Shown here: one piece after another, positions 1-11,326 of the stretch
How positions within the stretch are numbered: the first letter of the stretch is position 1
Layout of the letters: the number at the start of each line of letters is the position of its first letter
NCBI GenBank assembly: GCA_027924645.1
Contig: BSBN01000781.1
Coordinates: 372,001-436,000, forward strand
From: Cunninghamia lanceolata
Taxonomy: Eukaryota > Streptophyta > Pinopsida > Cupressales > Cupressaceae
DNA: 64,000 nt
Direction: 5' to 3'
The notes under the pieces: model-generated
Told to the model about the DNA's origin: nothing
Seen by the model: only the letters and a program-made list of their open reading frames with translations
Database searches by the model: none
Made by a program: the position numbers and the translations under genes

Positions 1-199
1 TTCCTAAGGAGGTCCCTATGTATTCGTCTTGCTTTGTCTGTCTAACGTTGTCTCCCCTGAAATTTGACTAAGTTTGAAATTTACAAAATTCTCCAAATCC
101 TAGAATCTGCATTATAACTACTAGAGATCTGAAACCACTCTCAAACATCCTGAAACTATACACATGAAATATAACTTAAAGTATAAGGAAGTAAATGTT
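1..199. other. Left-edge non-coding DNA
   Basis: I see no coding potential or recognised repeat here. The last bases before 200 are purine-rich (AAGGAAG at about 186-192) and could be a decayed polypurine tract. In that case the LTR at 200 would be a 3' LTR of an element lying mostly outside the window. Confidence 0.4.
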
Positions 200-1232
200 T
201 GTAGACACCCAAAAATGACCATTACATTATACATCAATTCTTCTAACTCACCTTCAGTCAACATTAATTAAATGATTCTTAATTATTTAATTAAGTTCAT
301 CAATCTTTATTCAATTTCTTTTAAAACACTTTAATCCAACATTAATTAAATGATTCTTAATTATTTAATTAATTTCAACATTTCACCACTTTTATTCTTC
401 TATTTTCCCATTAATTAAATAAACCAAATTATTTAATTAATTCATCACATCTTAATTCTTCTTATCCACAACAATTAAATAATTTCAATTATTTAATTGG
501 CTAATTATTCTTCCAAATTAAATAAATTATTCAAATTTATTTAAAGTTGACTTTTTAAATATCTTCTAAATAAATAAAATCAAATATTTTTATTTATTTC
601 TTATTCTTCCATCATGCACAATAAATTAAATAATTTATTATTTAATTTTATTCATAGCATGTCAAAAAGCAAATGAAAAGTTGAGTTAATTGGCTTTAAA
701 ATCATTATTTTTATCAATCAATTCATAAAATAGAAAAAACATTCTATTTTTATGAAAATCAGTCCTATCTTTAGCCAACAAATTAATTAACTCAATAAAA
801 CAACTTTTTGCATGGACACTTGTTGTGTGGATATTCCTTCACATCCTTAATTTATCTTATCTGTCGATTTCATCGAATTTCCTCCACTGTTGATCGATAT
901 TTCCTGAAAGCTATAAATACACCCCTTCACCTCTTCACAAACCCTTCATGATTTTTGAGTTTTGGCATCCATATCTTCCACTGCATTGAGCATTCGTTGA
1001 AGCACTTCGCATCCATTTAAGCTATCATCCATCCACTTGCAATCATGATTATGCTGCATTTAGAGCAATCCACATATCAATACACCAAGGAATAAATATA
1101 GTAGTGTGCTAACTTGCATTATTGTTTGCTTTGGATTTCGTTATTTATTATTGTGATTATTTCTTGAATTATGTAGATATTGGAATAGGGTCTCTTTTGT
1201 TCTTGTTTGCATTCCAATTTCTAGCATATACA
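200..1232 (+). mobile_element. LTR, TGTAGACACC family (+)
   Basis: It begins with TGTAGACACC, the same start used on the minus strand by the LTRs ending at 26565, 52003 and 62447, and ends with GCATATACA. A TATA box (CTATAAATAC) lies at 911-920, leaving about 0.7 kb of U3 and 0.3 kb of R-U5. U3 (about 250-660) is filled with AT palindromes around TTAATTAA. The last 167 bp recur at 24379-24545, which fixes the 3' boundary. The DNA after it (AGTGGAACCCACTC, about 1246-1259) may hold the primer-binding site. Whether this is the 5' or the 3' LTR of its element is unclear. Confidence 0.7.
911..920 (+). promoter_or_regulatory. TATA box of the LTR promoter
   Basis: CTATAAATAC sits about 711 bp into the LTR. 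The same decamer occurs on the minus strand at 25646-25655 in the related LTR, and a close variant at about 51588 in the shorter one. Confidence 0.6.
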
Positions 1233-1317
1233 TTCTAGCACGCCCAGTGGAACCCACTCCCTGATCTAACATCCATTTGGTTGAGAAAATTTCTTTTTTT
1301 AAGCTACAAGTATAGAA

Positions 1318-1443
1318 TTGCACTTCTAGTAGATATAGTTGCACTTCTGGTTGATAGAACAATGCTTTTGGTCAATAGAACTGTGCTTTTGGTTAGCAGA
1401 ATTATACCTTTGGTTCACAGAGTTGCGCCTTCGGTTTATACTT
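1318..1443 (+). repeat. 21-bp minisatellite, block 1
   Basis: Six consecutive 21-bp units follow the pattern TTGCRCTTYTGGTYRAYAGAA. Because 21 is divisible by three, the plus-strand frame reads as a seven-residue repeat (ALLVDR-like). That is a by-product of the period; I find no gene here. Related blocks lie at 1742-1994 and 22990-23335. Confidence 0.85.
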
Positions 1444-1741
1444 TTTATCTTGAGTTTTCTGACTTTGTAGGATTTTAGGCATCTGATTTATTTGTTTTTG
1501 CATGCAAGCTGACATATTACAAGAATCTATCTTGATTTGTTCACAAGCTGATGTATTTGTGGACATGTTTTTGCCTTTTGACCTAATCAATCACTCATCT
1601 CAATGTTTACTGTCTGATTTTTGGTATAGGGTTACAGATCCACACTTCCAACCAACTTCCTAGCCCATCAAAAGCTCACTTGTTCACCTTTTGACAACAC
1701 GATTGACCTTTGTTCTCTAATTTTGCAAGACTGAGATAGAG

Positions 1742-1994
1742 TTGTGCTTACGGCATACATAATTGTGCTTCCAGTAGACAGAATTGTACTTACGATAGAT
1801 AGAGTTGCGCCTTTGGTCAGTAAAGCTACACTTCAGGTCAACAAAAATTTTCTTCTAGTATAATTCGTTGCACCTTTAGTTAAGTTTAATTCACTTTTGG
1901 TTAAGAGAGTATCTACTTTTGGTCAATATTATTGCACTTCTAGTACACAGAAGTGTGCTTTTGCTCACTATCTCTGTGCTTTTGGTTTTGATTA
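1742..1994 (+). repeat. 21-bp minisatellite, block 2
   Basis: About twelve degenerate 21-bp units of the same type as block 1 (TTGTGCTTAC..., TTGCGCCTTTGG..., TTGCACTTCTAG...) run in register with at most a one-base slip. About 300 bp of unrelated sequence separates the two blocks. Confidence 0.8.
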
Positions 1995-4242
1995 TTTCTT
2001 TTTATCTAACAAGTCACTTTCTTGGAAACTAATATCATTTGTGTAGCCTGTTATCACTTGACAAAAAAGAAAAAGTGAAACTACTAATGAGTTTGGTGCA
2101 GGATGCTTGACAAAGGATTCATTTTTATCACTAATCTAGCAACACACTTCATTTTCTTAAGGGAATTTACAAACTTGTATGCTATTTCTTGAATATCTAT
2201 GTATGTATTCTCTCTCCTTGCACCAAAAGGTTATCTTGGAGATCGGATATACTAGATCATTCACTTTATTTCTTTATTTTCTTTATTCCCTATAATGTAG
2301 AAAAAGAGGTTTGATTGATTTGATTGGTAGTTAGGTTAGATCCTCCTTTCACTACATACATTCAAGGACATTAAACCGAGTTAAGTCACAACTTTTGCAA
2401 GAGGAATCAGCTATCACGTCTACTATCACTTGGAATATAAGGAAATTGGAAATTTATTAATTGATTTGTTAAACCCTAGATCAACAATAGGCAAAACCCT
2501 AGTTCTATGATAAACAAGGCATAAATTTCAAATTGTGATAGATACAGATAAACTGAAAGAAGCACTAGGATCAGTGAACAAAGGAGAACCTGATTCCAAA
2601 AGAAGAGGTGTTAAAGGGCTAGGGTGACCATGCCCAATCCCTTGGAGTGAAATCTACCAACTATCAAAACTAAGAAAATGCTTCAGAGAGTGCCCAAATG
2701 ATGTTTTCAAACCCTAATTTTTTAGGAGGCCAACTAGAGGTCAAAAGAGTGGACACCCAAGCCTAGGGTGGTGCTTTTTCAGAGGTTGGGAGCCAAATAT
2801 GTTGTAGACTATGCCTGCTCAAGGATTTTTGATAGTACAAAATTGGAGGTCAAAAGAGGAAGCACCCTTGACCTTTTAGGGATATTTTCTGACTTTTTCT
2901 ACAGATCTAAAATCCTTATGCTCTGTAATGATCCTCTACAACTCCTCTCTGCAAGATCTGACACCTGTCACCTGTAATCACAAGAGAGGTGTTGGGGGTT
3001 GTTGTGTTTAGGAGCTTGCCTTGGTCAAGCTCTAGAATAGCATTCAAGCCTTCCAACACCATTGTTAGATAGAGAGTGTGTCCTTGCAGGACAGAGACAA
3101 AAGCAATGATATGATAAATGATTGAAACACAAAGTAAATGTCACCTCAGAGGTGAAGCTCTCACGGGGAGATGAAGATTTTTCACACCATGAGGAGATGG
3201 ATTGGTAAAGACAAATCTACAACAAACATGAACAAACACAACACAATACTGCTCTGTAACACAATGAAAGCCTTGAATATTCTTAGCATAAGATCACAAG
3301 TTTGCATTATCCATCTAGTTGTAAAATGAAGTCCTAAACATGATTATATATGCATTCTCTCTAAACATTCGTAATTCAAATTGAATAGTCCAATAAAGGG
3401 AAACCTTTTAATGACCACTTTGCGAACATATTAAATTGGGACCTCCACAAAATAGGGGAGGACAAGGGCGTGGGCGCCCTTGTCCAAGGACCTATTTTAG
3501 GGCCTGATTAAGGTTTAGGATCCACCCCTAAGTCCCATTGACAAGGGTTTTGGGGGATTTTTCTCTGGGATTCATTTTAAGCATGCATGATTAATCCTAA
3601 GGGATCTAGGAGCTAAACATAGGAGGTAAAAGTCCTAGGGGGACATTTTACGACATAACATTCTCGAGGACCCGAGAGTCATACATATGCTCTTCTGTTG
3701 TGTTGTAAAATTATCTTGAGAACCAAAAGTACTTGGTATCCTCTATAGAAGGCCTGTTAAGGGATTTCATCACCATTAAGGATGACCTTAACCACGTGTT
3801 CTAGCATGGGATATAAATGTTATGAGAATCAAAAGACTCATTTCAAAGGAAGGACCCGTTCTTGCTTAGAAAAAGCCTCGAGATCCTTGATCTTCCAAGA
3901 CTTGGTTTGGTTTGCGCACGGTCAGAAGTTGGTACACCCTCATTCACAAACTTGAACCCCACCTTGTGTATATTTGGGGGCTCTCTAGACACCTTTTTAA
4001 CCTAGATAAGAACTTCGGCCGTCATATCCTTTTGTACATCACAACCGCATGGAGGAGAAGAGCTCACGCTATTACCTTCATTGTTTGAGATAGAATACAC
4101 TTTGGGAAAGACTTCATCTCCAAAGTAAAGGGTGGAAGGTGGTACATGACCTTGCATTGCTTACCTATCTAAGCAATGATAAACAATATCAAGGGGATAG
4201 AAACTGCCATTATCTAATAGTGGGGGTTGAAGTTGCACCTAA
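1995..4242. other. Non-coding internal DNA of the outer element
   Basis: No ORF with recognisable similarity and no tandem repeat is visible. Short frames such as 2768-2977 have no family features. The sequence should be contiguous with 22773 onward once the chromovirus at 4248-22767 is removed. Confidence 0.5.
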
Positions 4243-4247
4243 GTGAG
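4243..4247. repeat. Target-site duplication GTGAG, left
   Basis: GTGAG directly precedes the chromovirus 5' LTR and recurs at 22768-22772 directly after its 3' LTR. This fixes both outer ends of the element. Confidence 0.85.
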
Positions 4248-5106
4248 TGATGTAGGAGCATCCTTTGTTCAAGATCAATCTTGCATCAACCACAAACATT
4301 TGTATTTCAGTTTGTTTATAGTTTAGTTTGTTTCTTTTCATTTTCCAGTTTAGTTCAGGTAGTTCAGTGAGTAGTAGTTCTTGTATTTTGGTCTGCATTC
4401 TACTGTAGCTGTATTTTAGATCTTACAAAGCTGGACTTAGTATCTTGATACATTTGTCCACATTATATCCAATTTGCAAAGCATTTGGTTAAGGTACCGG
4501 AAAGATATTGCTATCAGGAGATCAACTATTTTCTCATAATAGAGCATCCTGATAGTCTCAGATAATCAGCTAAAGGAGAAGACTTGTGAGCATTCCTTGA
4601 TTTGTGGAGCCTAACGACACATCTTTCAATGTTCTATGGCTCATGGATGACCTTCCCTGAGATCCACACATCATTCCATTCATTTGCAGAGGAGTTCAAT
4701 TCATTTAGGTCCAACTTATCCATGTCCACACATTATAACTCTTGATTGGAGTTTGTGATCTTCCTTGGCCAACGCAGAGGAATATTATGGTCTAGAGATG
4801 ATATATATTGGTGTAATAGATCCTTAGGAAAGTAGTTCATGATAACAGAGACATATGATAGTTTGGATTCTTTACAAAGGGGCTTCAAATCTATATCTTG
4901 TGCATATTCCAATATTTTTGTCATCAGGCCTATGAGCCCTAATTATAAGCCTGCATGTTGCCAGCAGATTTGTTTTTGAATTCTATGATATACTGAATGA
5001 TTGGATCTACATTTGTTCCATATCCTTGAGTTGTTTCCATTGTATATACTCTTGTTGCACAGTCTGGACAATTCATTCTGTGAACCCTCCTACCATGACT
5101 GCACCA
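4248..5106 (+). repeat. Chromovirus 5' LTR
   Basis: It starts TGATGTAGGAGCATCC and ends TGACTGCACCA, and matches 21911-22767 along its whole length with scattered substitutions. The terminal TG...CA and flanking GTGAG agree. Confidence 0.92.
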
Positions 5107-5108
5107 AG

Positions 5109-5120
5109 TGGTATCAGAGC
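5109..5120 (+). promoter_or_regulatory. Primer-binding site (Met-tRNA type)
   Basis: TGGTATCAGAGC lies two bases after the 5' LTR. This is the usual plant initiator-Met tRNA complement for priming minus-strand DNA. Confidence 0.85.
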
Positions 5121-5308
5121 AAAAGTTTGAATCTTTAGGAGCAGATTGAGCGAAGTTGGTGAAGGAATTCTATAAGATCTTGTTGTGGACAGATCTCTAA
5201 ATTTGAGATAGGTTACTTGTATCACAACTGATCACCGATTGTGAGGCATTTGTCACCTTGTATCTTGATCACCGAATTTAAGGCAGTTTGCACTTGATCC
5301 TAAGAAGA

Positions 5309-6393
5309 ATGCCACCGAGGAGAATCCCTGCTGTTGGAACAATGGCTAGTAGAATGGATGAGATGATGGAAATGATGAAAATAATGAGAATTCGATTGGA
5401 TGTTGTTGATGAAGATAGGCAAAGAGGATTGACACCTAGACCTAATGTTGAAAGTGATGATGAAGAGGAATTTTAGTCTGTTGACCAAATTGGTGAAACC
5501 CTAGGAGGTGATGAAGAAGAAGAATTAGATCAAGTAAAGATGTTGTGACCTATTTTAAAGACTGGAAAGAGACCTAGAGTTGATGTACCGAACTACACTG
5601 GCAATTTGAACCCTAAAGAGTTGATTTACTGGATAAATGACATGGAAGAATACTTTGAATATGAAGAAGTTGAAGATCCGGAGAAGGTGAAATTTGTAAA
5701 GACAAAGTTGAAAGGACATGTTGCTATATGGTGGAAAGAAGTTCAGTTGGATAGAAATAGAAGAGGAAAAGAAAAGATTACAAAATGGGATAGGATGGTG
5801 ACAAAATTGAAGAATCAGTTTATACCTGCTGACTATGAGACGGAGTTGTTGAAAAGATTGTAAAACCTGAGACAAAAGGAGAAATCTGTGGAGTATATTG
5901 AAGAATTTCATAAGATGATCATAAGGACAGGGCATAGTGAAGAAAGAAAAGAGAAAGTGGCTAGATATATCAATGGACTGAGATTAAACATTCAAGAAGA
6001 ACTAAGTTTAGTGAGGGTGACATCTTTGGAAGAAGCATAACAGTTTGCCTTGAAAGTTGAATAAGAGGCATGATCAGAGACAGAAGCAGAGGAGGTAAAT
6101 TTTAGAGGGGTATAACATTTTCTGGAGGAGAGAGGTCATATGCAGAGCATAACAGATAAGAGAACACATTCAACAAGGAGGACAAAGATAATAATGCTTA
6201 CCAGAGAGATGACAGAAGCTTTTACCAGAGAGGAAACCCTAGTGCATACCAGAATGAAGGATATAGAAAAGAAGGAAGAGGATTTGATAAGAGAAAATTC
6301 AGAGGCACTTGTTTCAAGTGTGGAGGTGAAGGACATAAAGGATTTGAATGTAATCAAGGGAGTACAAGCAAGAGAACAGAGAACAATGGAAGA
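5309..6393 (+). pseudogene. gag: Chromovirus gag remnant with zinc knuckle
   Basis: Gag packages the element RNA into particles. The likely start is the ATG at 5309 (MPPRR...), as short basic MPPRR-type starts are common in this group. It is followed by an acidic stretch and then a retrotransposon-gag domain at about 5580-6060, with the typical WWKEV, WDRMV and QFIPADY segments. The first frame is broken by stops near 5474, 5546 and 5861, and a frameshift separates the gag domain from the nucleocapsid part. One CCHC knuckle (CFKCGGEGHKGFEC) is intact at 6310-6351. Protease follows directly, as expected for a gag-pol polyprotein. Confidence 0.85.
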
Positions 6394-7213
6394 GTAACCT
6401 ATGTTGAAGAAGAACCTGTTGGATCACCTAGATCAGTTGGTAAACCAGAGAAAGGAGAATCACTTGTGATGAGGAGAGCACTATTTCAAGTAGAGACAAA
6501 TGAAGAACCACTGGAAAGGAAAAGTTTGTTCAAAACCAGATGCAAATCAGGAGGTAAATGTTGTAAAGTTAGTGGTAGTTCAAATAACCTAGTTTTAGAG
6601 GAGATGGTGACTAAGTTGAAGTTGGAAAGATTGAAACACCCTAAGCCCTATCAGATAGCATGGATTCAAGATGATCATAAGGTACTGGTGAGCGAACAAT
6701 GTTTGGTGAAATTTCATATTGGATCTTATCATGATGAAGTCTTGTGTGATATTATGCCCATGGATGTTTGTCATATCTTGTTGGGTAGACCTTGGCAGTA
6801 TGATAGAAAATATATACATGATGGGAGAAAGAATACATACACTATAACATCAAGTGGAAAGAGAATTACCTTGATTCCTTTGGAAGATGATCCTAAGAGT
6901 GAAGTATGTGGGAATGCTAGAATCTATTTGGTAGATGGAAGAAAATTTCTAGATGGTTTGAGACATGAGAATATGTGTTATGCTTTGATTCCTAAGAAGC
7001 CTGAAACATTGAAGAAGGAGACTGAAGAATCACAACTAGAGGAGATAAAAGAGTTATTGATAGAATATATGGACATGATATTAGATAATGTACCTAAAGG
7101 ATTGCCACCAATTAGGAGTATCAGTCATCACATGGAACTTATACCACGAGCTAGTTTGCGTAACAAAGTAGCACACAGAATGACACCAACAGAAAATGAA
7201 GAACTGAATAGAC
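6394..7213 (+). pseudogene. pol: Chromovirus protease and RT amino-terminus
   Basis: A retropepsin-like aspartic protease cleaves the polyprotein. The region reads in one open frame (6466-7221). The flap-side motif HILLGRPWQYDRK at about 6775-6810 is typical of plant gypsy proteases. The active-site segment at about 6568-6594 reads KVSGSSNNLV, so the Asp expected before S-G is missing or replaced. The frame continues to the start of the RT domain (PTENEELNRQI) and is then cut by the insertion at 7219. It resumes at 16741. Confidence 0.85.
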
Positions 7214-7218
7214 AGATA
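7214..7218. repeat. Target-site duplication AGATA, left
   Basis: AGATA precedes the inserted LTR and recurs at 16736-16740. Together they bracket a break in the RT frame of the host between RQI and QELLRKG. Confidence 0.9.
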
Positions 7219-8728
7219 TGATGGAACCATATAAAAAAATTTCATAGTTTTGGTATTTTTGTCCTCAGGCTTATGTCATTAGGTTGGAAGATTTTCATAC
7301 TTAGGGTTCTTTGCATACCAAAAGAAGTGTTAAACCCTAAACCCCCATGCCAAAGTAAAATGTAAAGATCACATTCATTATATTTCTTTAGTGATCACTT
7401 GTCTCTTGTTACCGAGAGTTTAAGTTGCTTCCTTATGCCCCCCTGAACATTATTTGACTGGCCTCTCGCCACACAGTTACTATTTCTAGCCCACATCCAG
7501 AAAAGCTTTATTTTAAAAGAAATCGACCCATTGGCCCCCTTTTTTCTAGAAGGTAAAAGATATTTCTAAAATCATATATGCCAAAGTCCAATCCTACTAA
7601 TTCTTTTTCTGACAGGTGGTGATAGTGGATTCATTTCCGCCATTCTGCCAACAATAAAATATTGATGGAGTTGGCACTTGCAGAAATGCGGAAAGGGTGA
7701 CAGCTGGTCGATGACTATCAAGGAAGGAAGGATGGTGGGCCCCAGACAATATAAAGTGGTTTCTTTATATTTCTACCATTCTTCCATACTTCACCAAAGG
7801 GTCTTTCTGAGGATCGCGGAAAAGTGGAAGTTTGACATGTGGCTACTGTGTATACAAGAAAAGATCCAACTAGAGAGGGGCATGTTCTGATGTTATGGTT
7901 TTCATTCCTCTGCCATTCCACTAGGTTATTAATCAATGTGCCTCGCCAAATCACAGAATGACATAATCTTGACACGTGGATTTCTGAGGTATGGGACTAG
8001 TGCATTAAATAACAAGGACCTGACGTGTCATAGTCCTATGGGACGTGACCACTTGTTGGAGAGTTGTCATGTTCATGAGCAACTGATCTAATGGTCATTC
8101 GCCATTCTATCGAGATTATATCTCCAGCCATATCCTTCAAGTGCAGAATTGTGAATGTTGTCTTAACTATACTGCAAAGAGGTTATTTTCTTAGGGTCAT
8201 GGTTCGGAGAGCTATCCAAGTGGCAGGTCATCATTGGGAGAAGCGAACAATACTTTCCTACTATGTAAAAGGCCAAACCAGCTAGGATCGTGATTGATGG
8301 CCAAAATTTAAAAGTGTGATAGGGAATGAGTTGGCATTGGATCTAACAATGCTTCATTGCAAGCATTAACTGCTTAGGCATGTGCATAGTCTCCATCGCT
8401 ACCACTACAAAGGAAATTACTAACAGAAATATTTGGCTTACGTAGGCTCAACCTTTGGAAATCTGTGCTTCTACTAGGAATGTCATTTCATCTCTTGTGT
8501 GACAAAATTTGACATGATGACAATGCTAAATTAAGGAAATCAAGACACCTGACCTGACATTTTCAATGTAAGAAGTGATGTTCTCAGTTATGTGGAATTA
8601 TGAGATCCAATCTTTTTGTTCATTTATGATAATCTCCAAAAGATTTCCATTTATGATAGGAATGCTTCGAAATGATAGGAATTAATTAGACCAAAGATGT
8701 ATGGATGCATGCTTACATCCCTAAAATT

Positions 8729-8738
8729 CTATAAATAG
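8729..8738 (+). promoter_or_regulatory. Candidate upstream TATA box in the giant LTR
   Basis: CTATAAATAG is conserved at 14721-14730 in the 3' LTR. It lies about 1.5 kb into the LTR. Confidence 0.4.
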
Positions 8739-9710
8739 GCCATTGCTGGTGTTACCCCTTATACTGTTTAAAACATGCTGACAGTATGGCTCTCCCCTGC
8801 TCCTATGTGTTTTGTTTGCTCCCTTGTTCTATCAGATCCTCTTTAATGTTCTCATGGCTATTAACTTGTCTTTACAGAATTAGGAGACTTGGAATTTTTT
8901 CCATTTGAAATAGGTGGTGCAGGGAAAATTTGGGAACAGTAGCAATATTTTACAAATCTCTATGAGCTTTTCTTCTTCCTATTGTTTCATCCAGATTTGG
9001 ACCGTGGGTTTTAATTTCCAGATTCCAGTCATTCCTTATGTCTATGATTTGGCAGAATAGAATCAAGTGCAGAGGGAAATCATCTCTCTCTCTGCCTTAA
9101 TCCCTCTTCTACTTTTCCTAACAAAGCATCAGCTTCAGTAGTAGGGATTTTTCCTCTCCAGATGTAGCATATAAAGACAGAGTACTCCCATTTTGTTGTT
9201 GCTGCTGCCTCGCTCGCTGGATGGATGACATTGCCACATCTAGCCTGATGTGATTTCATCTGGTTTCTATCTAGTTGAGTTGGGTGGTGACCACTCAATT
9301 ATGAAAGAGGAATCACATCCTTGCAAATGACAACAGGCATAAAGTGAAGAACTCCAGTTAATGGGGTTTACTTCTGATATTGTCACTTGCAATCATTTCC
9401 AATTGAGGGGGATAATCAGGGCAGTGAATGCTCCTATATAACAAATAGGTGGCATATGATGGGTATGTGAGCTCTAACAACATCTAACAAATAGTCCCCC
9501 ATCAACATCATGGCTTATTTTCCCCACCTAAATTGAGAGGACATGTAGTTTGAATATGAGTACCTCAGCATATACCATGGAAACTGGGCATACAGTTGTG
9601 AAGTGGTTACACCGACTTCCTCTCACAGCTTCATCTTTTGGTTACTCAAATTTGTAACTTCTTTTGTCTTAAAGCCTGAAGCTTGTTTGCTTCCTTATCT
9701 CTATAAAAGG

Positions 9711-9720
9711 GAATTCAGGG
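9711..9720 (+). promoter_or_regulatory. Candidate downstream TATA box in the giant LTR
   Basis: CTATAAAAGG is conserved at 15693-15702. It leaves about 1.0 kb to the LTR end, so it is the more usual position for the transcription start of an LTR. Confidence 0.5.
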
Positions 9721-10744
9721 CTTGTGAAAATTTTTGGTTCGAGGTCATGTCTCCAGACTTAGTCTGAAATATGGGATCAATCTGGTTAAGGAGGAGTTGT
9801 AAATAGTTTGTTTTCTACAAATATAATTAGTCATATGTTTTCAAGTCTTCATTCTAAATTTTAAGATATCTTGATAGAGCTACAAAGGCTGTGTTATAAT
9901 TTATTGAACAGTTTAATTTACAAATCCTGTTGAGTCTTGAAGTGTACTGTCTCCTACTTCATGTATACAGTTCTACATTTATGAATATATATTTGATTAA
10001 GGATCATTTTTATTCATCATCACAGTCTTTCCTATGTTTGTGTATTTTTCTTGTGGCATTTACTCAAGTAGTAAAATAAATGGTTGCAAGAGAATATTGA
10101 ATATAGTATTGGTTTACAAGGATAACTAAGCATGGTTAACTCCAAGACTAGTAAAGTATTTTAATGTAAGGCATTATTATATCTTTACAATAAACTAAGT
10201 TTTATTACATCATAGTTCTTTAAGGTTTCTATAAGTTTCTTGACTCTATGGCCCTTGGATAGGCACTAATCTATTCATGAATACTATACTAAGCTTACAC
10301 CCCTTTAATCATCCTCATCATTTTTTAATGAATCAACATATTTTCCCTTCCAGCAATAGGTTTTTGAAATTAAGTTCATTTTGCATGTTCCTGTGCAAAG
10401 AATAGGATTAAAGCTTAAGAATCTAGCCCATCTCTTTACTTATCAGACATTCTTTAAGCAATTTAGAGGGAACATATCTGTTATGGGAATAGTGTTATTG
10501 AGCAAGTATCTCAGAGACCCCCCATCCATTTGAATAGAACACTGTTTTCCCCAAAAGGGAAAGATCCAAAATAGGAACACCCTCCTTGGTTTCACAGAGC
10601 CTAAAGTGCAAAGGAAAGAGGGATTGAAAACCCCAATTTCCTATTCGTTGTCCAATCCCTCGAGGCAGATCAGTTATTGGAAATAACTATTGTATAGATT
10701 TGTTTTCCTTGAGATTAGGTTGGGAATTTAAAACAACCAACAGA

Positions 10745-10762
10745 TTGGTGACTCTGCTGGGG
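10745..10762 (+). promoter_or_regulatory. Candidate primer-binding site
   Basis: TTGGTGACTCTGCTGGGG follows the 5' LTR end by two bases. Similar TGGYGACTCYGCTGGGG sequences occur after the LTRs of many plant Tat/Ogre-type gypsy elements. The matching tRNA was not checked. Confidence 0.6.
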
Positions 10763-11326
10763 ACTAAAATGAGAGTTGTGTCTTATCCTAAAAGTATATA
10801 TTCCCTTACAATTGCCAAAATTCTTATAGCTAAGGATCAAGAAGCTTCTATCTAGTTGAGCCACCCACATATTTGTGACTCTATTGGAACATTAAGGTGA
10901 AACTATGTTTTATCCTAGGGTCTTAGCTAAATTAATCCCTATATGTATTGAAGAGTAAGAGGTTAGATTGTTATGTTCCTTACAAGAAAAGGATGGCAAC
11001 TCTACTATTTTTCATTCATAGTTGAGATAGATACAAATCTAATGCATAAGTTTCATGTGCCAGAATGTTCTACATAACTCTACTATGAAACAAGATTCAA
11101 AAGCTGATTTTTGAAGGAAGCAATAGACTTTTAGAATTTATTCATCTATGAGAGAAGAGGCCTGGTGATGCAGTCTAGTGTTCTTGATTTTTCATAAAAT
11201 CAAAACAAAGTTTTATACTAGTAGCAAAGGTTCTTTCAAGTATTTTACAAAGATTCAAGAAACTTTTTCTAGAAATTTAAGGTGTATACTCAGCAATCAC
11301 ACTTGTTTTATCAAGGTAGATTTGTC

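Larger units (their letters stand above)
7219..10742 (+). repeat. TR-GAG 5' LTR (3.5 kb)
   Basis: It starts TGATGGAACC and ends AACCAACA, and is colinear with 13197-16735. Two TATA-like boxes lie at 8729-8738 (CTATAAATAG) and 9711-9720 (CTATAAAAGG); both are conserved in the other LTR. Short frames inside (for example 8091-8285) are chance ORFs. Confidence 0.9.

Noticed and set aside
1281..1478. 65-codon ORF with a hydrophobic seven-residue repeat
   Set aside because: It is the translation of the 21-bp minisatellite. The period alone gives the heptad pattern, and there is no other coding evidence.
5300..5935. Minus-strand ORFs over the chromovirus gag
   Set aside because: They are shadows of the plus-strand gag domain.
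8091..8285. ORF repeated at 14066-14312, possibly a small conserved protein
   Set aside because: The two are the same position in the two 3.5-kb LTRs, with frame changes between them. No coding signature.
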